Shown one piece after another: positions 35,651 through 44,372 of a stretch of DNA of 64,000 nucleotides (positions within the stretch are counted from its first letter, which is position 1; each line of letters starts with the position of its first letter). The DNA is from Billgrantia ethanolica. GTDB taxonomy: Bacteria > Pseudomonadota > Gammaproteobacteria > Pseudomonadales > Halomonadaceae. The stretch is taken from contig NZ_JABFTX010000001.1 in assembly GCF_021404305.1 (NCBI RefSeq), positions 496,001 to 560,000 on the forward strand. The letters are read 5' to 3'. Under the pieces are notes generated by a model. That model saw only the letters and a list, made by a program, of their open reading frames with translations. It ran no database searches and was not told where the DNA came from. The position numbers and the translations under genes are program-made.

Positions 35651-36520
35651 CTAACCCTCCAGGCGACCGAACTTGCCGGCCTGGAAATCGGCGAAGGCTT
35701 GATGTATCTCGGCTTCGCTGTTCATCACGAAGGGGCCGTACCCCACCACCGGCTCGCCCAAGGGGGCTCCGGCGAGCAGCAGCAGCTTAGCGTCGTTGTT
35801 GGCTTCAAGCCGTATCTCGTCGCCCTGGCGCTCGAAGCACACCAGGCCGGCGTCACGCACCACGGCGTCGCCGTTGACCTGTACCGTCCCTTCGAGCACC
35901 ACCAGCAGCGTGGTGTGTCCCTCGGGGACTTGCAGGCTCGTTTCGCCGCCTGCCGCCAACCGCAGATCCCACACCTCGATCGGGGTGAAGGTATGAGCCG
36001 GCCCTTCATGGCCGCGGTACTTGCCGGCGACCACCCGCAGCTCGCCGGCGCGGTCAGGCAGCGCGACGCGTGGAATGTCGGCGTCGAGCAGGGTCTGGTA
36101 GGCCGCGGGGGCCGACTTGTGCTCGGCCGGCAGGTTGACCCACAGCTGCACCATTTCCAGGGTGCCGCCCTGGGCGGTGAAGTCGCCGGAGTGAAGCTCC
36201 TCGTGGACGATGCCGGCTCCGGCGGTCATCCACTGCACGTCACCCACGCCGATGCGACCGCCGCTGCCGGTGGAGTCGCGATGCTCCAGTTCGCCCTTGT
36301 AGACCAGGGTCACGGTCTCGAAGCCACGGTGCGGGTGAGCGCCGACGCCGCGCGGCCGGCTTGCCGGCGGGAAGTCATGCGGGCCGGCATGGTCGAGCAG
36401 CAGGAAGGGGCTCAGGTGATCGGCGCCGTGGCGGTCATAGCTGAACAGCGAGCGCACGGGGAAGCCGTCGCCGACCCAGTGGCCGCGAGGGGCGCCGTAG
36501 ATGCCTTGGATCTTCTTCAT
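35651..36520 (-). CDS. Second pirin-family protein
   Basis: A 289-residue pirin with candidate metal ligands His62 and His64 (GAHPHRGFE), His106 and Glu108 (GIVHEEL). It is divergent in sequence from the other pirin in this cluster and closer to the YhaK/YhhW-like group. It is the first gene of the minus-strand cluster and faces the LysR regulator at 36647 across 126 bp. Confidence 0.88.
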   Translation of the reverse strand: MKKIQGIYGAPRGHWVGDGFPVRSLFSYDRHGADHLSPFLLLDHAGPHDFPPASRPRGVGAHPHRGFETVTLVYKGELEHRDSTGSGGRIGVGDVQWMTAGAGIVHEELHSGDFTAQGGTLEMVQLWVNLPAEHKSAPAAYQTLLDADIPRVALPDRAGELRVVAGKYRGHEGPAHTFTPIEVWDLRLAAGGETSLQVPEGHTTLLVVLEGTVQVNGDAVVRDAGLVCFERQGDEIRLEANNDAKLLLLAGAPLGEPVVGYGPFVMNSEAEIHQAFADFQAGKFGRLEG

Positions 36521-36596
36521 GGTCTGGCTCCTGCATGGATTGGGCCTTTGCCCGATACAGGAAGCTTATGAGGAGAACGGAAGGGGGAGTAGAGGG

Positions 36597-36602
36597 TATA
36601 AT
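36597..36602 (+). promoter_or_regulatory. -10 element and dyad ahead of the LysR gene
   Basis: A consensus TATAAT (36597-36602) lies 44 bp before the LysR start. It overlaps an ATTCA/TGAAT inverted pair (36601-36605 and 36620-36624) in the shared divergent promoter. The -35 is weak, which is common in activator-controlled promoters. Confidence 0.4.
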
Positions 36603-36646
36603 TCACACTCAGCGTTCCATGAATAGGACAACAAGGGCGGAACGAT

Positions 36647-37594
36647 ATGCAGGACCTCAACGACCTCTACTACTTCGTCCAGGTGGTGGACCATGGTGGC
36701 TTTGCCCCGGCCGGGCGCGCCCTCGGCATTCCCAAATCGAAGCTGAGCCGGCGCATCGCGCAACTCGAGGAGCGGCTGGGTGCCCGGTTGATTCATCGCT
36801 CCACGCGCCATCTCTCGGTCACCGAGCTGGGCCAGGCTTATTACCGCCACTGCGCGGCGATGCTGGTGGAGGCGGAGGCCGCCGAGGAGCTGATTCAGCG
36901 CAACCTGGCGTTGCCGCGGGGCACGGTGCGGCTGAGCTGCCCGCCGAGCCTGCTGCACTACCTGATCACGCCGCTGCTGGTGCGCTTCATGGCTCAGTGC
37001 CCGGACGTGGAGGTCCAGGTGGAGGCCACCAGCCGCCGGGTGGACTTAATCAGGGAAGGCTTCGACATGGCCATTCGCGTGCGTTTTCCGCCGCTCGAGG
37101 ACAGCGACCTCTCGATGAAGGTGCTGTCGCGCAGCCCCCAGCGGCTGGTGGCCGCGCCCGCCCTGTTCGAGGCGTGGCCCAAGCCGCAGGCACCGGGCGA
37201 CCTGGCCGGATTGCCCAGCCTCGACTTCGATCAGGTGGGCAGACAGCACGACTGGGTGCTGGATGGCCCCGAGGGAGCGACGGCGCAGATTCGTCATCAC
37301 CCCCGGCTGGTCACCGACAACGCCGAGACGCTGCATCAGGCTGCGCTGGCTGGGCTGGGAGTGGTCAAGCTGGCCTTGCTGGTGGCCGGCAACGACTTGA
37401 AGGTGGGACGTCTCATCGATGTGATGCCAGGCTGGGAGCCGAGGGGTGGCGTGCTGCATGCGGTATTCCCCTCGCGGCGGGGTGTGCTTCCCGCCGTGCG
37501 GGCACTGCTCGACTTCCTGGCCAAGAACATCAACGAGATCGACTTCACCAGCGATACCGCCTGGGCACTGTCTCAGGCGACGAGCGAAGCGTGA
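36647..37594 (+). CDS. LysR-family regulator of the pirin cluster
   Basis: A 315-residue LysR regulator; winged helix residues 1-60 (LNDLYYFVQVVDHGGFAPAG, KSKLSRRIAQLEERLGARL). The N-terminal and effector-domain sequence resemble regulators found next to pirin and quinone-reductase genes. Divergent from the pirin/hydrolase/reductase cluster that it presumably activates. Confidence 0.88.
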   Translation: MQDLNDLYYFVQVVDHGGFAPAGRALGIPKSKLSRRIAQLEERLGARLIHRSTRHLSVTELGQAYYRHCAAMLVEAEAAEELIQRNLALPRGTVRLSCPPSLLHYLITPLLVRFMAQCPDVEVQVEATSRRVDLIREGFDMAIRVRFPPLEDSDLSMKVLSRSPQRLVAAPALFEAWPKPQAPGDLAGLPSLDFDQVGRQHDWVLDGPEGATAQIRHHPRLVTDNAETLHQAALAGLGVVKLALLVAGNDLKVGRLIDVMPGWEPRGGVLHAVFPSRRGVLPAVRALLDFLAKNINEIDFTSDTAWALSQATSEA

Positions 37595-37657
37595 GTCACG
37601 CTGCAGGCTAGGCCGGGAACGGGGTGGGCCGAGCAGGGGAAAGCGGGGGCGGTGGGT

Positions 37658-37783
37658 TCAGCACAGCCGCACGCCGAGCAGCAGCAGCGACGCATCGGCG
37701 GTTTGCCAGCCCCACCAGACCAGTGCCAGAGCACCGGCCAGCACGATCAGTGCGGCAAGTTTCACCAAGGGGTAACGCTTCAT
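37658..37783 (-). CDS. 41-residue single-pass membrane peptide
   Basis: Encodes a basic start MKRYPLVK, one strongly hydrophobic helix (about 9-26, ALIVLAGALALVWWGW) and a short tail ending LLLLGVRLC. Its ATG overlaps the stop of the upstream MFS gene by 4 bp (ATGA), the same coupling used across this window, which argues for a real gene too small for most annotation. It may be a small partner of the transporter. No homologue recalled. Confidence 0.6.
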   Translation of the reverse strand: MKRYPLVKLAALIVLAGALALVWWGWQTADASLLLLGVRLC

Positions 37784-38988
37784 GCTTGAGCCTCTCGAGG
37801 AGCGCTGCGCTCGATGGGGGCCTCGCTGATGAACCAGTGCAGCAGAGCGGCGGCCACCGAGAGCAGAATGGCAAGCTTCCATACCACATCATAGTCGCCG
37901 TGCAGGTCGTAGAGCATGCCGCCCAGCCATACGCCGGTGAACGAGCCGACCTGGTGGAACAGGAAGACGATGCCGCCGAGCATGGAGAGGTGGCGTACGC
38001 CGAACACCGAGGCCACGATGCCGTTGGTCAGGGGTACGGTAGAGAGCCACAGCAGGCCGATGGCGATGCCGAACAGGTAGGCACTGGCGGGGCTCAGCGG
38101 CAGGAACACGAAGGCGGCGATCACCGCGCCGCGGGTCAGGTAGAGCCAGCTGAGCAGGCGCGGCTTGGAGTAGATGCCGCCCAGCCAGCCGGCGGCATAG
38201 GTACCGAAGATGTTGAACAGGCCCACCAGGGCCAGCACCGTGCTGCCGACGTGCACGGCCAGGCCGTTGTCGAACAGATAGCCCGGTAGATGCACGCCGA
38301 TGAACACTACCTGAAAGCCGCATACGAAGAAGCCCAGGCAGAGCAGCCAGAAGCCGCGATGACCGGCGGCTTCGTCCAGCGCCCCGCGTAGTGAGAGGTC
38401 CGTGGCCAGGCGTGCGGAGGGGCGGTCCTTCAGCATGGCGCCGAGTGGCACCATCATGGCCGCCAGGGCGCCCATGGCCAGCAATGCGGCCGACCAGCCC
38501 AGCCAGCCGAGCAGGCCCAGGGTGCCGGGCAGCATGGCGAACTGACCGAACGACCCCGCCGCGCTGACGATACCCATGGCCATGCTGCGCTTCTCCGGGG
38601 CCACGGCGCGGCCCACGGCGCCCAGAATCACCGAGAAAGTGGTGCCCGAGAGTCCCAGACCGATCAGCAACCCGGCGGAGAGCGACATGCCCAGCGCCGA
38701 CTCGGAAATCCCCATGAACAGCAGGCCCAGGGCGTAGAGGGCACCGCCTATGACCACCACCCGGGCGGCGCCATAGCGATCCGCCAGCGCGCCGGTGAAG
38801 GGCTGGGCGAAGCCCCAGATCAGGTTCTGCAGCGCCAAGGCGAAGGCGAATACCTCACGCCCCCAGCCCAGGTCGCTGCTCATGGGCTCCAGGAACAGAC
38901 CGAATCCATGGCGCAATCCCATAGCCAGCGAGATGACCAGACTGCCGAGCAGTATCAGCAGCAGCGAATGGCGGCGAAGGGCGTCCAT
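37780..38988 (-). CDS. MFS transporter (monocarboxylate/oxalate-formate-like)
   Basis: A 402-residue major facilitator with twelve hydrophobic segments. Features include GLRHGFGLFLEPMSSDLGWGREVF near the N-terminus and the loop motif GALADRYGAARVV. Start 38988 (MDALRRH) is preferred over an upstream in-frame ATG at 39018. Sequence resembles monocarboxylate/nitrate-type facilitators; substrate unknown. It is translationally coupled to a 41-residue membrane peptide. Confidence 0.83.
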   Translation of the reverse strand: MDALRRHSLLLILLGSLVISLAMGLRHGFGLFLEPMSSDLGWGREVFAFALALQNLIWGFAQPFTGALADRYGAARVVVIGGALYALGLLFMGISESALGMSLSAGLLIGLGLSGTTFSVILGAVGRAVAPEKRSMAMGIVSAAGSFGQFAMLPGTLGLLGWLGWSAALLAMGALAAMMVPLGAMLKDRPSARLATDLSLRGALDEAAGHRGFWLLCLGFFVCGFQVVFIGVHLPGYLFDNGLAVHVGSTVLALVGLFNIFGTYAAGWLGGIYSKPRLLSWLYLTRGAVIAAFVFLPLSPASAYLFGIAIGLLWLSTVPLTNGIVASVFGVRHLSMLGGIVFLFHQVGSFTGVWLGGMLYDLHGDYDVVWKLAILLSVAAALLHWFISEAPIERSAPREAQA

Positions 38989-39148
38989 GGTGTGTCCCGT
39001 TTGCAGGCTAACGAGCATGCACTATCGCGCGTTATCGAGGGGCTGGCAATGTCGCCATTCGGCGACTTCCTTGTTGCCGCTGTGCCACATGTGTAAAGGC
39101 GCTCTGCTCGGCTATCATGAACACTGTTCGTCAATGCGGAGATTCGTC

Positions 39149-39328
39149 ATGTCACGGCGCTTGTCATTCACTTTACTGGTCGTTCTGGCCGCCATGCTGA
39201 TGGCCGGCTGCAGCTACCAGCCGGCACGTATCAAGTCGGAGCCGCTGATCGTCATCGATGACAATCGCGGTGGCCATCACGGCGGTCGCTTCTGTCCGCC
39301 AGGTCAGGCCAAAAAAGGGCGCTGCTGA
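39149..39328 (+). CDS. Small lipoprotein, first of a tandem pair
   Basis: A 59-residue predicted lipoprotein: signal peptide MSRRLSFTLLVVLAAML, lipobox MAGC with Cys20 as the lipidated residue. A short Gly/His stretch follows and the chain ends in FCPPGQAKKGRC. GGAG lies eight bases before the ATG. It shares the SYxPARI..EPL motif after the lipobox and the final twelve residues with the next gene, a clear paralogue. Function unknown; the terminal Cys pair could form a disulfide in the periplasm. Confidence 0.75.
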   Translation: MSRRLSFTLLVVLAAMLMAGCSYQPARIKSEPLIVIDDNRGGHHGGRFCPPGQAKKGRC

Positions 39329-39445
39329 AGCCATTCTTCAACAGCCCAGGCAGTACCACATAGAGAGTCGCACCTGAACTGCATCACGACGACTCCGTAA
39401 GGGAATCGGAGGGGCATCTTCCGCTTTGCCAGCGAGGTAAAAGTC

Positions 39446-39712
39446 ATGAAACTGCTCCCGCGTCTGCTCACCCTGGCCGTTCTGCCTCTGATGTTGGCGC
39501 TGGCCGGCTGCAGCTATTCGCCGGCACGCATTACCCCCGAGCCGCTGGTGGTGGTGGATGGCTCGCATCGCCACTATCACGGCGACAAGCACCGCTACCG
39601 CCACCGCGATCGCTACGTGGAGCGGCATTATTACTACCACGATCGACGCTACCGCGATCATCGTCGCGGTGGCTTCTGCCCGCCCGGGCAGGCCAAGAAG
39701 GGGCGCTGCTGA
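39446..39712 (+). CDS. Small lipoprotein, second of a tandem pair, His/Tyr/Arg-rich
   Basis: An 88-residue predicted lipoprotein with lipobox LAGC (Cys22). It has a central segment very rich in His, Arg and Tyr (about 41-73; HRHYHGDKHRYRHRD and similar) and the C-terminal FCPPGQAKKGRC identical to the previous gene. The histidine-rich region could bind metal. It begins 117 bp after the first paralogue. Likely outer- or inner-membrane anchored, with sorting not predictable by eye (Ser after Cys suggests outer membrane). Confidence 0.78.
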   Translation: MKLLPRLLTLAVLPLMLALAGCSYSPARITPEPLVVVDGSHRHYHGDKHRYRHRDRYVERHYYYHDRRYRDHRRGGFCPPGQAKKGRC

Positions 39713-39791
39713 GGAAGCTGGGTGGTTTCACGATGCCGCCCGGCAGGGTAGGGTAGAAGAACTATCGACTCGTTTCGCCTGAGGAACCGAG

Positions 39792-40826
39792 ATGAAGCTC
39801 TTCTACCACCCCGATCAGGAGCTGCATGCACCAGGCTCCTTCCTGTTGCGTGGCAAGCTTGCCGCGTCTCCCGAGGGGCCAGTGCGTGCCGAGCTGTTGG
39901 CCAAGGGTATCGAGGCCACCGGTCTGGCACTGCACGAGCCGGAGGACGTCGACAGTCCGCGGCTGCGCAGCCGTCTGGAGAAGATTCATACGCCGCGCTA
40001 TCTGAGCTTCCTCGAGACCATTCATGCTCGCTGGCGCGAGCTGCCCGGTGCTTCCGAACTGGTAATGCCCAATATCCATCCCTGCGGCGGCGGGCACCAC
40101 TATCCTCGCCACCCGGTGGGTCAGGCGGGCTGGCACCTGCACGATATGGCGTGCCCCATCGGCGCCGACAGTTTCCACGGCATACTGGCCAGCGCGGCAA
40201 CGGCCCAGGCGGCTGCTGAGGCGCTGCTCGAAGGCCATGGCACCACCTATGCGCTGTGCCGTCCACCCGGGCATCACGCCGGGCCCGATCGGGCCGGGGG
40301 ATTCTGCTTCCTCAACAACTCGGCGCTGGCGGCCACGGTGCTTCGCGAGCACTTCTCGCGGGTGGCGATACTGGACGTCGATCTTCACCACGGCAACGGC
40401 ACCCAGGATATCTTCTACTACCGGGGCGATGTCTGGACCGGATCACTGCACGTGGATCCGAGCGACTTCTATCCTTTCTTCTGGGGTGGCGCCAACGAGG
40501 AGGGCATGGGCGAAGGCCTGGGCGCCAACGTCAACCTGCCGCTGCCGTTGGGCAGCGATGGCGCGGCCTTCCTCGAGGCGCTGGAGATCCTGATCGCCAG
40601 GATGGAAAGCTTCCGTCCCGAGGCCGTGGTCGTGGCGTTGGGGCTCGATGCGCACCGCGACGACCCGCTGGCCGGCATGACACTGGAGACGCAGGATTTC
40701 ACTGAGGTAGGGCGTCGCCTTGGCCGAATGAAACTGCCTGTCGTATTGGTTCAGGAAGGCGGCTATCCGACCGAGCACCTGGGCAATAACCTTGCCGCCT
40801 TCATGGATGGCTTCATGGGTGGCTGA
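39792..40826 (+). CDS. Acetylpolyamine amidohydrolase (class II HDAC fold)
   Basis: A 344-residue zinc deacetylase. Motif spacing closely matches acetylpolyamine amidohydrolase: His161-His162 (CRPPGHH), zinc ligands Asp197 and His199 (DVDLHHG), Asp286 (GLDAHRDDP) and Tyr325 (QEGGYPT). The ~341-residue length is the same. It probably removes acetyl groups from acetylated putrescine, cadaverine or spermidine. First gene of an operon with RidA, an OCD-like enzyme, a second HDAC-fold enzyme and an IlvE-like transaminase. Confidence 0.88.
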   Translation: MKLFYHPDQELHAPGSFLLRGKLAASPEGPVRAELLAKGIEATGLALHEPEDVDSPRLRSRLEKIHTPRYLSFLETIHARWRELPGASELVMPNIHPCGGGHHYPRHPVGQAGWHLHDMACPIGADSFHGILASAATAQAAAEALLEGHGTTYALCRPPGHHAGPDRAGGFCFLNNSALAATVLREHFSRVAILDVDLHHGNGTQDIFYYRGDVWTGSLHVDPSDFYPFFWGGANEEGMGEGLGANVNLPLPLGSDGAAFLEALEILIARMESFRPEAVVVALGLDAHRDDPLAGMTLETQDFTEVGRRLGRMKLPVVLVQEGGYPTEHLGNNLAAFMDGFMGG

Positions 40827-40892
40827 CGTCGCCTCGTAGGCATGCCATGATCGGCTGCTTCAACCCCATTACTTATAGCAAGAGAGAACGAC

Positions 40893-41249
40893 ATGTCCGT
40901 GCAATACCATGAAAGCAACGCCCGCATGAGCCAGATCGCCGTGCACAACGGTACCGTGTATCTGGCCGGCCAGGTGCCGAGCGATGCCACTGCCGACATG
41001 CGCGGCCAGACCGAGCAGGTACTGGCGCGCATCGACGAGCTGCTGGCTCAGGCCGGCAGCTCCAAGGAGCATCTCATCTCGGCTCAGGTGTGGGTCACCG
41101 ACATGGCCGAGTTCGACCAGATGAACGCTGCCTGGGAAGCCTGGGTGGTGCCGGGGCGCCCGCCGGTTCGCGCTGCGCTGGAGGCCAAGCTGGCCAAGCC
41201 CGAATGGAAAGTCGAGATCATGGTGATCGCGGCGCTGCCGGAGGCCTGA
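40893..41249 (+). CDS. RidA-family protein
   Basis: A 118-residue RidA/YjgF member. Typical family residues: GTVYLAGQVP in the middle of the N-terminal sheet, the substrate-binding Arg in PPVRAALEA and a late Glu in WKVEIMVIAAL. RidA proteins hydrolyse reactive enamines and imines made by PLP enzymes, which fits its place before an ornithine cyclodeaminase-like gene and an aminotransferase gene. It stops 1 bp before the next gene. Confidence 0.9.
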   Translation: MSVQYHESNARMSQIAVHNGTVYLAGQVPSDATADMRGQTEQVLARIDELLAQAGSSKEHLISAQVWVTDMAEFDQMNAAWEAWVVPGRPPVRAALEAKLAKPEWKVEIMVIAALPEA

Positions 41250-41250
41250 C

Positions 41251-42192
41251 ATGCGTGTCGTCACCGCCGATGAGGTAGCCGCCGCGCTGCCCTGGGAGGC
41301 GCTGATCGAGCGATTGGCGCGGACCTTCCGTGAAGGGGTCGAGGCGCCGCCGCGTCATCATCACGCCATGCATCGGCCGGATGGCGAAGCCACCATGCTG
41401 TTGATGCCGGCCTGGGAACGGGCCGGCTACATTGGCGTGAAGATGGTCAACGTCTTCCCGCAGAATGCCGAGCATGGCCTGCCGGCCATCGCCGGCGTCT
41501 ATTTTCTCAGCGAGGGGGCCCATGGCCGCCCGCTGGCCTGTCTCGAGGGCAGCGAACTGACCCGACGGCGCACGGCGGCGGCCTCTGCGCTGGCCGCCCG
41601 CGAGCTGGCCAGGGAGGACGCGCAGTCGCTGCTGGTGGTGGGCACCGGCAAGTTGGCCCCCATGGTGATCGAGGCACACGCTGCGGTGCGCCCCATTCGG
41701 CGCGTGCGCGTGTGGGGGCGCAACCCTGAGAAGGCACGCCAAGTGGCGGCGGATTACGCCAAGCGCTTCGACTGCGAGGCGGTGGAGGACCTTGCCGCCG
41801 CTGCTCGTGAGGCCGATGTGATCAGCTGCGTGACGCTCTCCACCGAGCCGCTGATACGCGGTGAGTGGCTCACACCCGGTACGCACCTCGATCTGATCGG
41901 CGCCTTTCGCCCCAGCATGCGTGAGACCGACGCCGAGTGTCTGCGCCGTTCTCAGGTGTTCGTCGACACCTACGCCGGGGCCCGGGGCGAAGCAGGCGAC
42001 CTGCATCAGGCCATTGCGGAAGGGGCGTTCTCCTTCGACGACATTGCCGCCGATCTGGCGGAACTGCTCAAAGGGGAGAAGACGGGGCGTTCAAGTCCTG
42101 ATGCAATCACGCTGTTCAAGTCGGTGGGCGCTTCTCTCGAGGATCTGGCGGCTGCCATCGAGGTCTGGGAGCAACTGGAGAAGCGGCCATGA
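41251..42192 (+). CDS. Ornithine cyclodeaminase/mu-crystallin family enzyme
   Basis: A 313-residue NAD(P)-binding enzyme of the OCD/mu-crystallin family. The Rossmann segment LLVVGTGKLAPMVIEA and VRVWGRNPEKARQVAADYA are visible; ISCVTLSTEPLIRGEWL and HLDLIGAFRPSMRE follow. Members include ornithine cyclodeaminase, alanine dehydrogenase and ketimine/Delta1-piperideine-2-carboxylate reductase. With RidA and deacetylases beside it, a reductase acting on a cyclic imine from a diamine is plausible but unproven. Overlaps the next gene by 4 bp. Confidence 0.85.
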   Translation: MRVVTADEVAAALPWEALIERLARTFREGVEAPPRHHHAMHRPDGEATMLLMPAWERAGYIGVKMVNVFPQNAEHGLPAIAGVYFLSEGAHGRPLACLEGSELTRRRTAAASALAARELAREDAQSLLVVGTGKLAPMVIEAHAAVRPIRRVRVWGRNPEKARQVAADYAKRFDCEAVEDLAAAAREADVISCVTLSTEPLIRGEWLTPGTHLDLIGAFRPSMRETDAECLRRSQVFVDTYAGARGEAGDLHQAIAEGAFSFDDIAADLAELLKGEKTGRSSPDAITLFKSVGASLEDLAAAIEVWEQLEKRP

Positions 42193-43316
42193 GTGAAGGG
42201 CGCAGAACCGGTTTCTTCTGGCACGAGCGCTGCTTCTGGCATGACCCAGGTGCCATCGGCGTATTCTCGGCACCGGGGGAGTTCCTGCAGCCGCAGCCCG
42301 CCTCCGAAAGTCCCGAGAGCAAGCGTCGGCTGAAGAATCTGCTCGAAGTCTCGGGGCTGATCGACGAACTCGACGTGCGCAAGGCGCCGCCAGCCAGTCG
42401 CGAGGACCTGGCGCGATTCCACACCGGGCGCTATCTGGACGAACTCGAAGAGGGCGACAGGTCTCACGGCGGTGATGCCGGTGAATGTGCCCCTTACACG
42501 CCGGGCAGCCTGGCGGCGGCGCGCCAGTCAGCCGGTCTGGCGATCGCGGCGGTAGAGGCGGTGGCCGGCGGTGAGCTGCCCAATGCCTATGCCCTGTGTC
42601 GCCCGCCGGGGCATCACGCCGAGGCCGATCGCGGTCGCGGCTTCTGCCTGCTCGGCAACATTCCCGTGGCGGTGATGCGCGCCAGGGCGTTGGGTCTGGC
42701 GCGGCGCGTGGCGATCCTCGACTGGGACGTGCATCACGGCAACGGGCAGCAGGAGGCGTTCTACGACGATCCTGACGTGCTGACGGTGTCGATTCATCAG
42801 GCCGGCAACTATCCGCTCGACACCGGCAACTTCGATGAGCTGGGCGAGGGCACGGGTCTCGGTGCCAACCTCAACCTGCCGATGCCGCCCGGCAGCGGCA
42901 TCGGTGCCTATCGCTATGCCATGCAGGAACTGGTGTTGCCCGCCATTGGCGACTTCGCTCCCGATCTGATCGTGGTGGCCTGCGGTTACGACGCCTGCGG
43001 TAAGGATCCGTTGGGCAAGATGATGCTCAACAGTTCGGCCTTCGCTGCCATGACGCAGCAACTGAAAGCCCTGGCCGAGCGTATCAGTGGCGGCAAGCTG
43101 GTGATGATTCATGAGGGCGGCTATTCCGAAGGCTACGTGCCGCTGTGCGGTCATGCGGTGCTGCAAGCCCTCTCGGGTAGCCGCATTGCGGTGCCCGATC
43201 CGCAGGACGACGAGATCGCCGCCTGGGCCTACCAGTCGCTGCAACCCCATCAGCGCGAGTTGATCGACAGCTGGCGAGAGGGGTGGCGGCGCGTTGGAGC
43301 GACGAGGACGACATGA
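42189..43316 (+). CDS. Second HDAC-fold amidohydrolase (class II)
   Basis: A 375-residue zinc deacetylase distinct from the first: His142-His143 (CRPPGHH), Asp180 and His182 (DWDVHHG), Asp268 (GYDACGKDP) and Tyr312 (HEGGYSEGY). N-terminal WHERCFWHDPG is typical of bacterial class II HDAC-like enzymes. The acetylated substrate is unknown; two such enzymes in one operon suggest sequential or alternative acetylated intermediates. Overlaps the OCD-like gene and the IlvE-like gene by 4 bp each. Confidence 0.87.
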   Translation: MSEGRRTGFFWHERCFWHDPGAIGVFSAPGEFLQPQPASESPESKRRLKNLLEVSGLIDELDVRKAPPASREDLARFHTGRYLDELEEGDRSHGGDAGECAPYTPGSLAAARQSAGLAIAAVEAVAGGELPNAYALCRPPGHHAEADRGRGFCLLGNIPVAVMRARALGLARRVAILDWDVHHGNGQQEAFYDDPDVLTVSIHQAGNYPLDTGNFDELGEGTGLGANLNLPMPPGSGIGAYRYAMQELVLPAIGDFAPDLIVVACGYDACGKDPLGKMMLNSSAFAAMTQQLKALAERISGGKLVMIHEGGYSEGYVPLCGHAVLQALSGSRIAVPDPQDDEIAAWAYQSLQPHQRELIDSWREGWRRVGATRTT

Positions 43317-44281
43317 CCCCGCTATACGACCGCGACGGCTGGATCTGGCTGGACGGCGAGTGGCTGCCTTGGCGCGACGCCAAGACGCACCTGCTCACCC
43401 ACACGCTGCACTACGGCATGGGCTGCTTCGAGGGCGTACGGGCCTATGCGGGCACCCACGGCACCCACCTGTTTCGGGTCGCCGAGCATACCCGCCGGCT
43501 GCTCGACAGTGCTCACGCGCTGGATATTCCCGTGGTCTTCGACGAAGAAACGCTGATCGAGGCGCAGCGCCAGAGCCTGGCGCGCAATGAACTGAGCAAT
43601 GCCTATCTCAAGCCGACCGTGTTCTTCGGCGCTGAAGGGCTGGGGCTGCGTGCCAAGGGGCTTTCGGTGCACGTCATGGTCGCCGCCTGGGACCTGGGCG
43701 ATTACATCTCGGCCGAGGCCGCCACCCTGGGATTGCGGGCGTTGACCTCCTCCTGGGCTCGCCACCACGTCAACATCAGCCTCTGCCGGGCCAAGACGAA
43801 CGGCCATTACGTCAACTCGATGCTGGCGCTCAATACCGCGGTCAAGGCGGGGTTCGACGAGGCGATCATGCTCGATCCCGAGGGCTACGTGGCCGAGGCA
43901 TCCGCCGCCAACGTCTTCCTGCTGCGCGACGGGGCACTGCATACGCCGGAAGTGACCTCCTGCCTGCAGGGCATCACCCGTGACAGCGTGATCCGCCTGG
44001 CCCGCGACGTGCTGGGAATCGAGGTGCGCGAGCGCCGTATCACCCGCGACGAGCTGTATACCGCCGACGAGGCCTTCGTTACCGGCACGGCGGCAGAGAT
44101 CCTGCCGCTGCGGGAACTCGACGGGCGCCACATCGGTGCCCGAGCCGGCGCACCATTGCCGGGGCAGCCCATCGACGCCAATTCCGTGACGGCGCAGCTG
44201 CAGCGGCTCTATCGGCAGGTCATCCACGGCGAGCTGGAAGGCCGTCTGGCGAACTATGCCGACTGGCTGACGCCAGCCTGA
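43313..44281 (+). CDS. ilvE: Branched-chain aminotransferase-like PLP enzyme (fold type IV)
   Basis: A 322-residue fold-type IV aminotransferase. PLP lysine K161 in CRAKTNGHY; opening LHYGMGCFEGVRAY; AEASAANVFLL near the phosphate site; GITRDSVIRLA later. The best family match is IlvE, but D-amino-acid transaminases and ADC lyases share the fold. The start at 43313 overlaps the deacetylase gene by 4 bp (an in-frame ATG at 43283 is discarded). In this operon it might transaminate a catabolic intermediate and not act in valine/leucine synthesis. Confidence 0.8.
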   Translation: MTPLYDRDGWIWLDGEWLPWRDAKTHLLTHTLHYGMGCFEGVRAYAGTHGTHLFRVAEHTRRLLDSAHALDIPVVFDEETLIEAQRQSLARNELSNAYLKPTVFFGAEGLGLRAKGLSVHVMVAAWDLGDYISAEAATLGLRALTSSWARHHVNISLCRAKTNGHYVNSMLALNTAVKAGFDEAIMLDPEGYVAEASAANVFLLRDGALHTPEVTSCLQGITRDSVIRLARDVLGIEVRERRITRDELYTADEAFVTGTAAEILPLRELDGRHIGARAGAPLPGQPIDANSVTAQLQRLYRQVIHGELEGRLANYADWLTPA

Positions 44282-44372
44282 TTTCGGCCTTCGTCATCTC
44301 ATACCACTGCGAGACAGGCATGCCCTTGTGCAGGCTGCTAATATGGCCGCATCTCGGAAAAAGTGGAATGAA

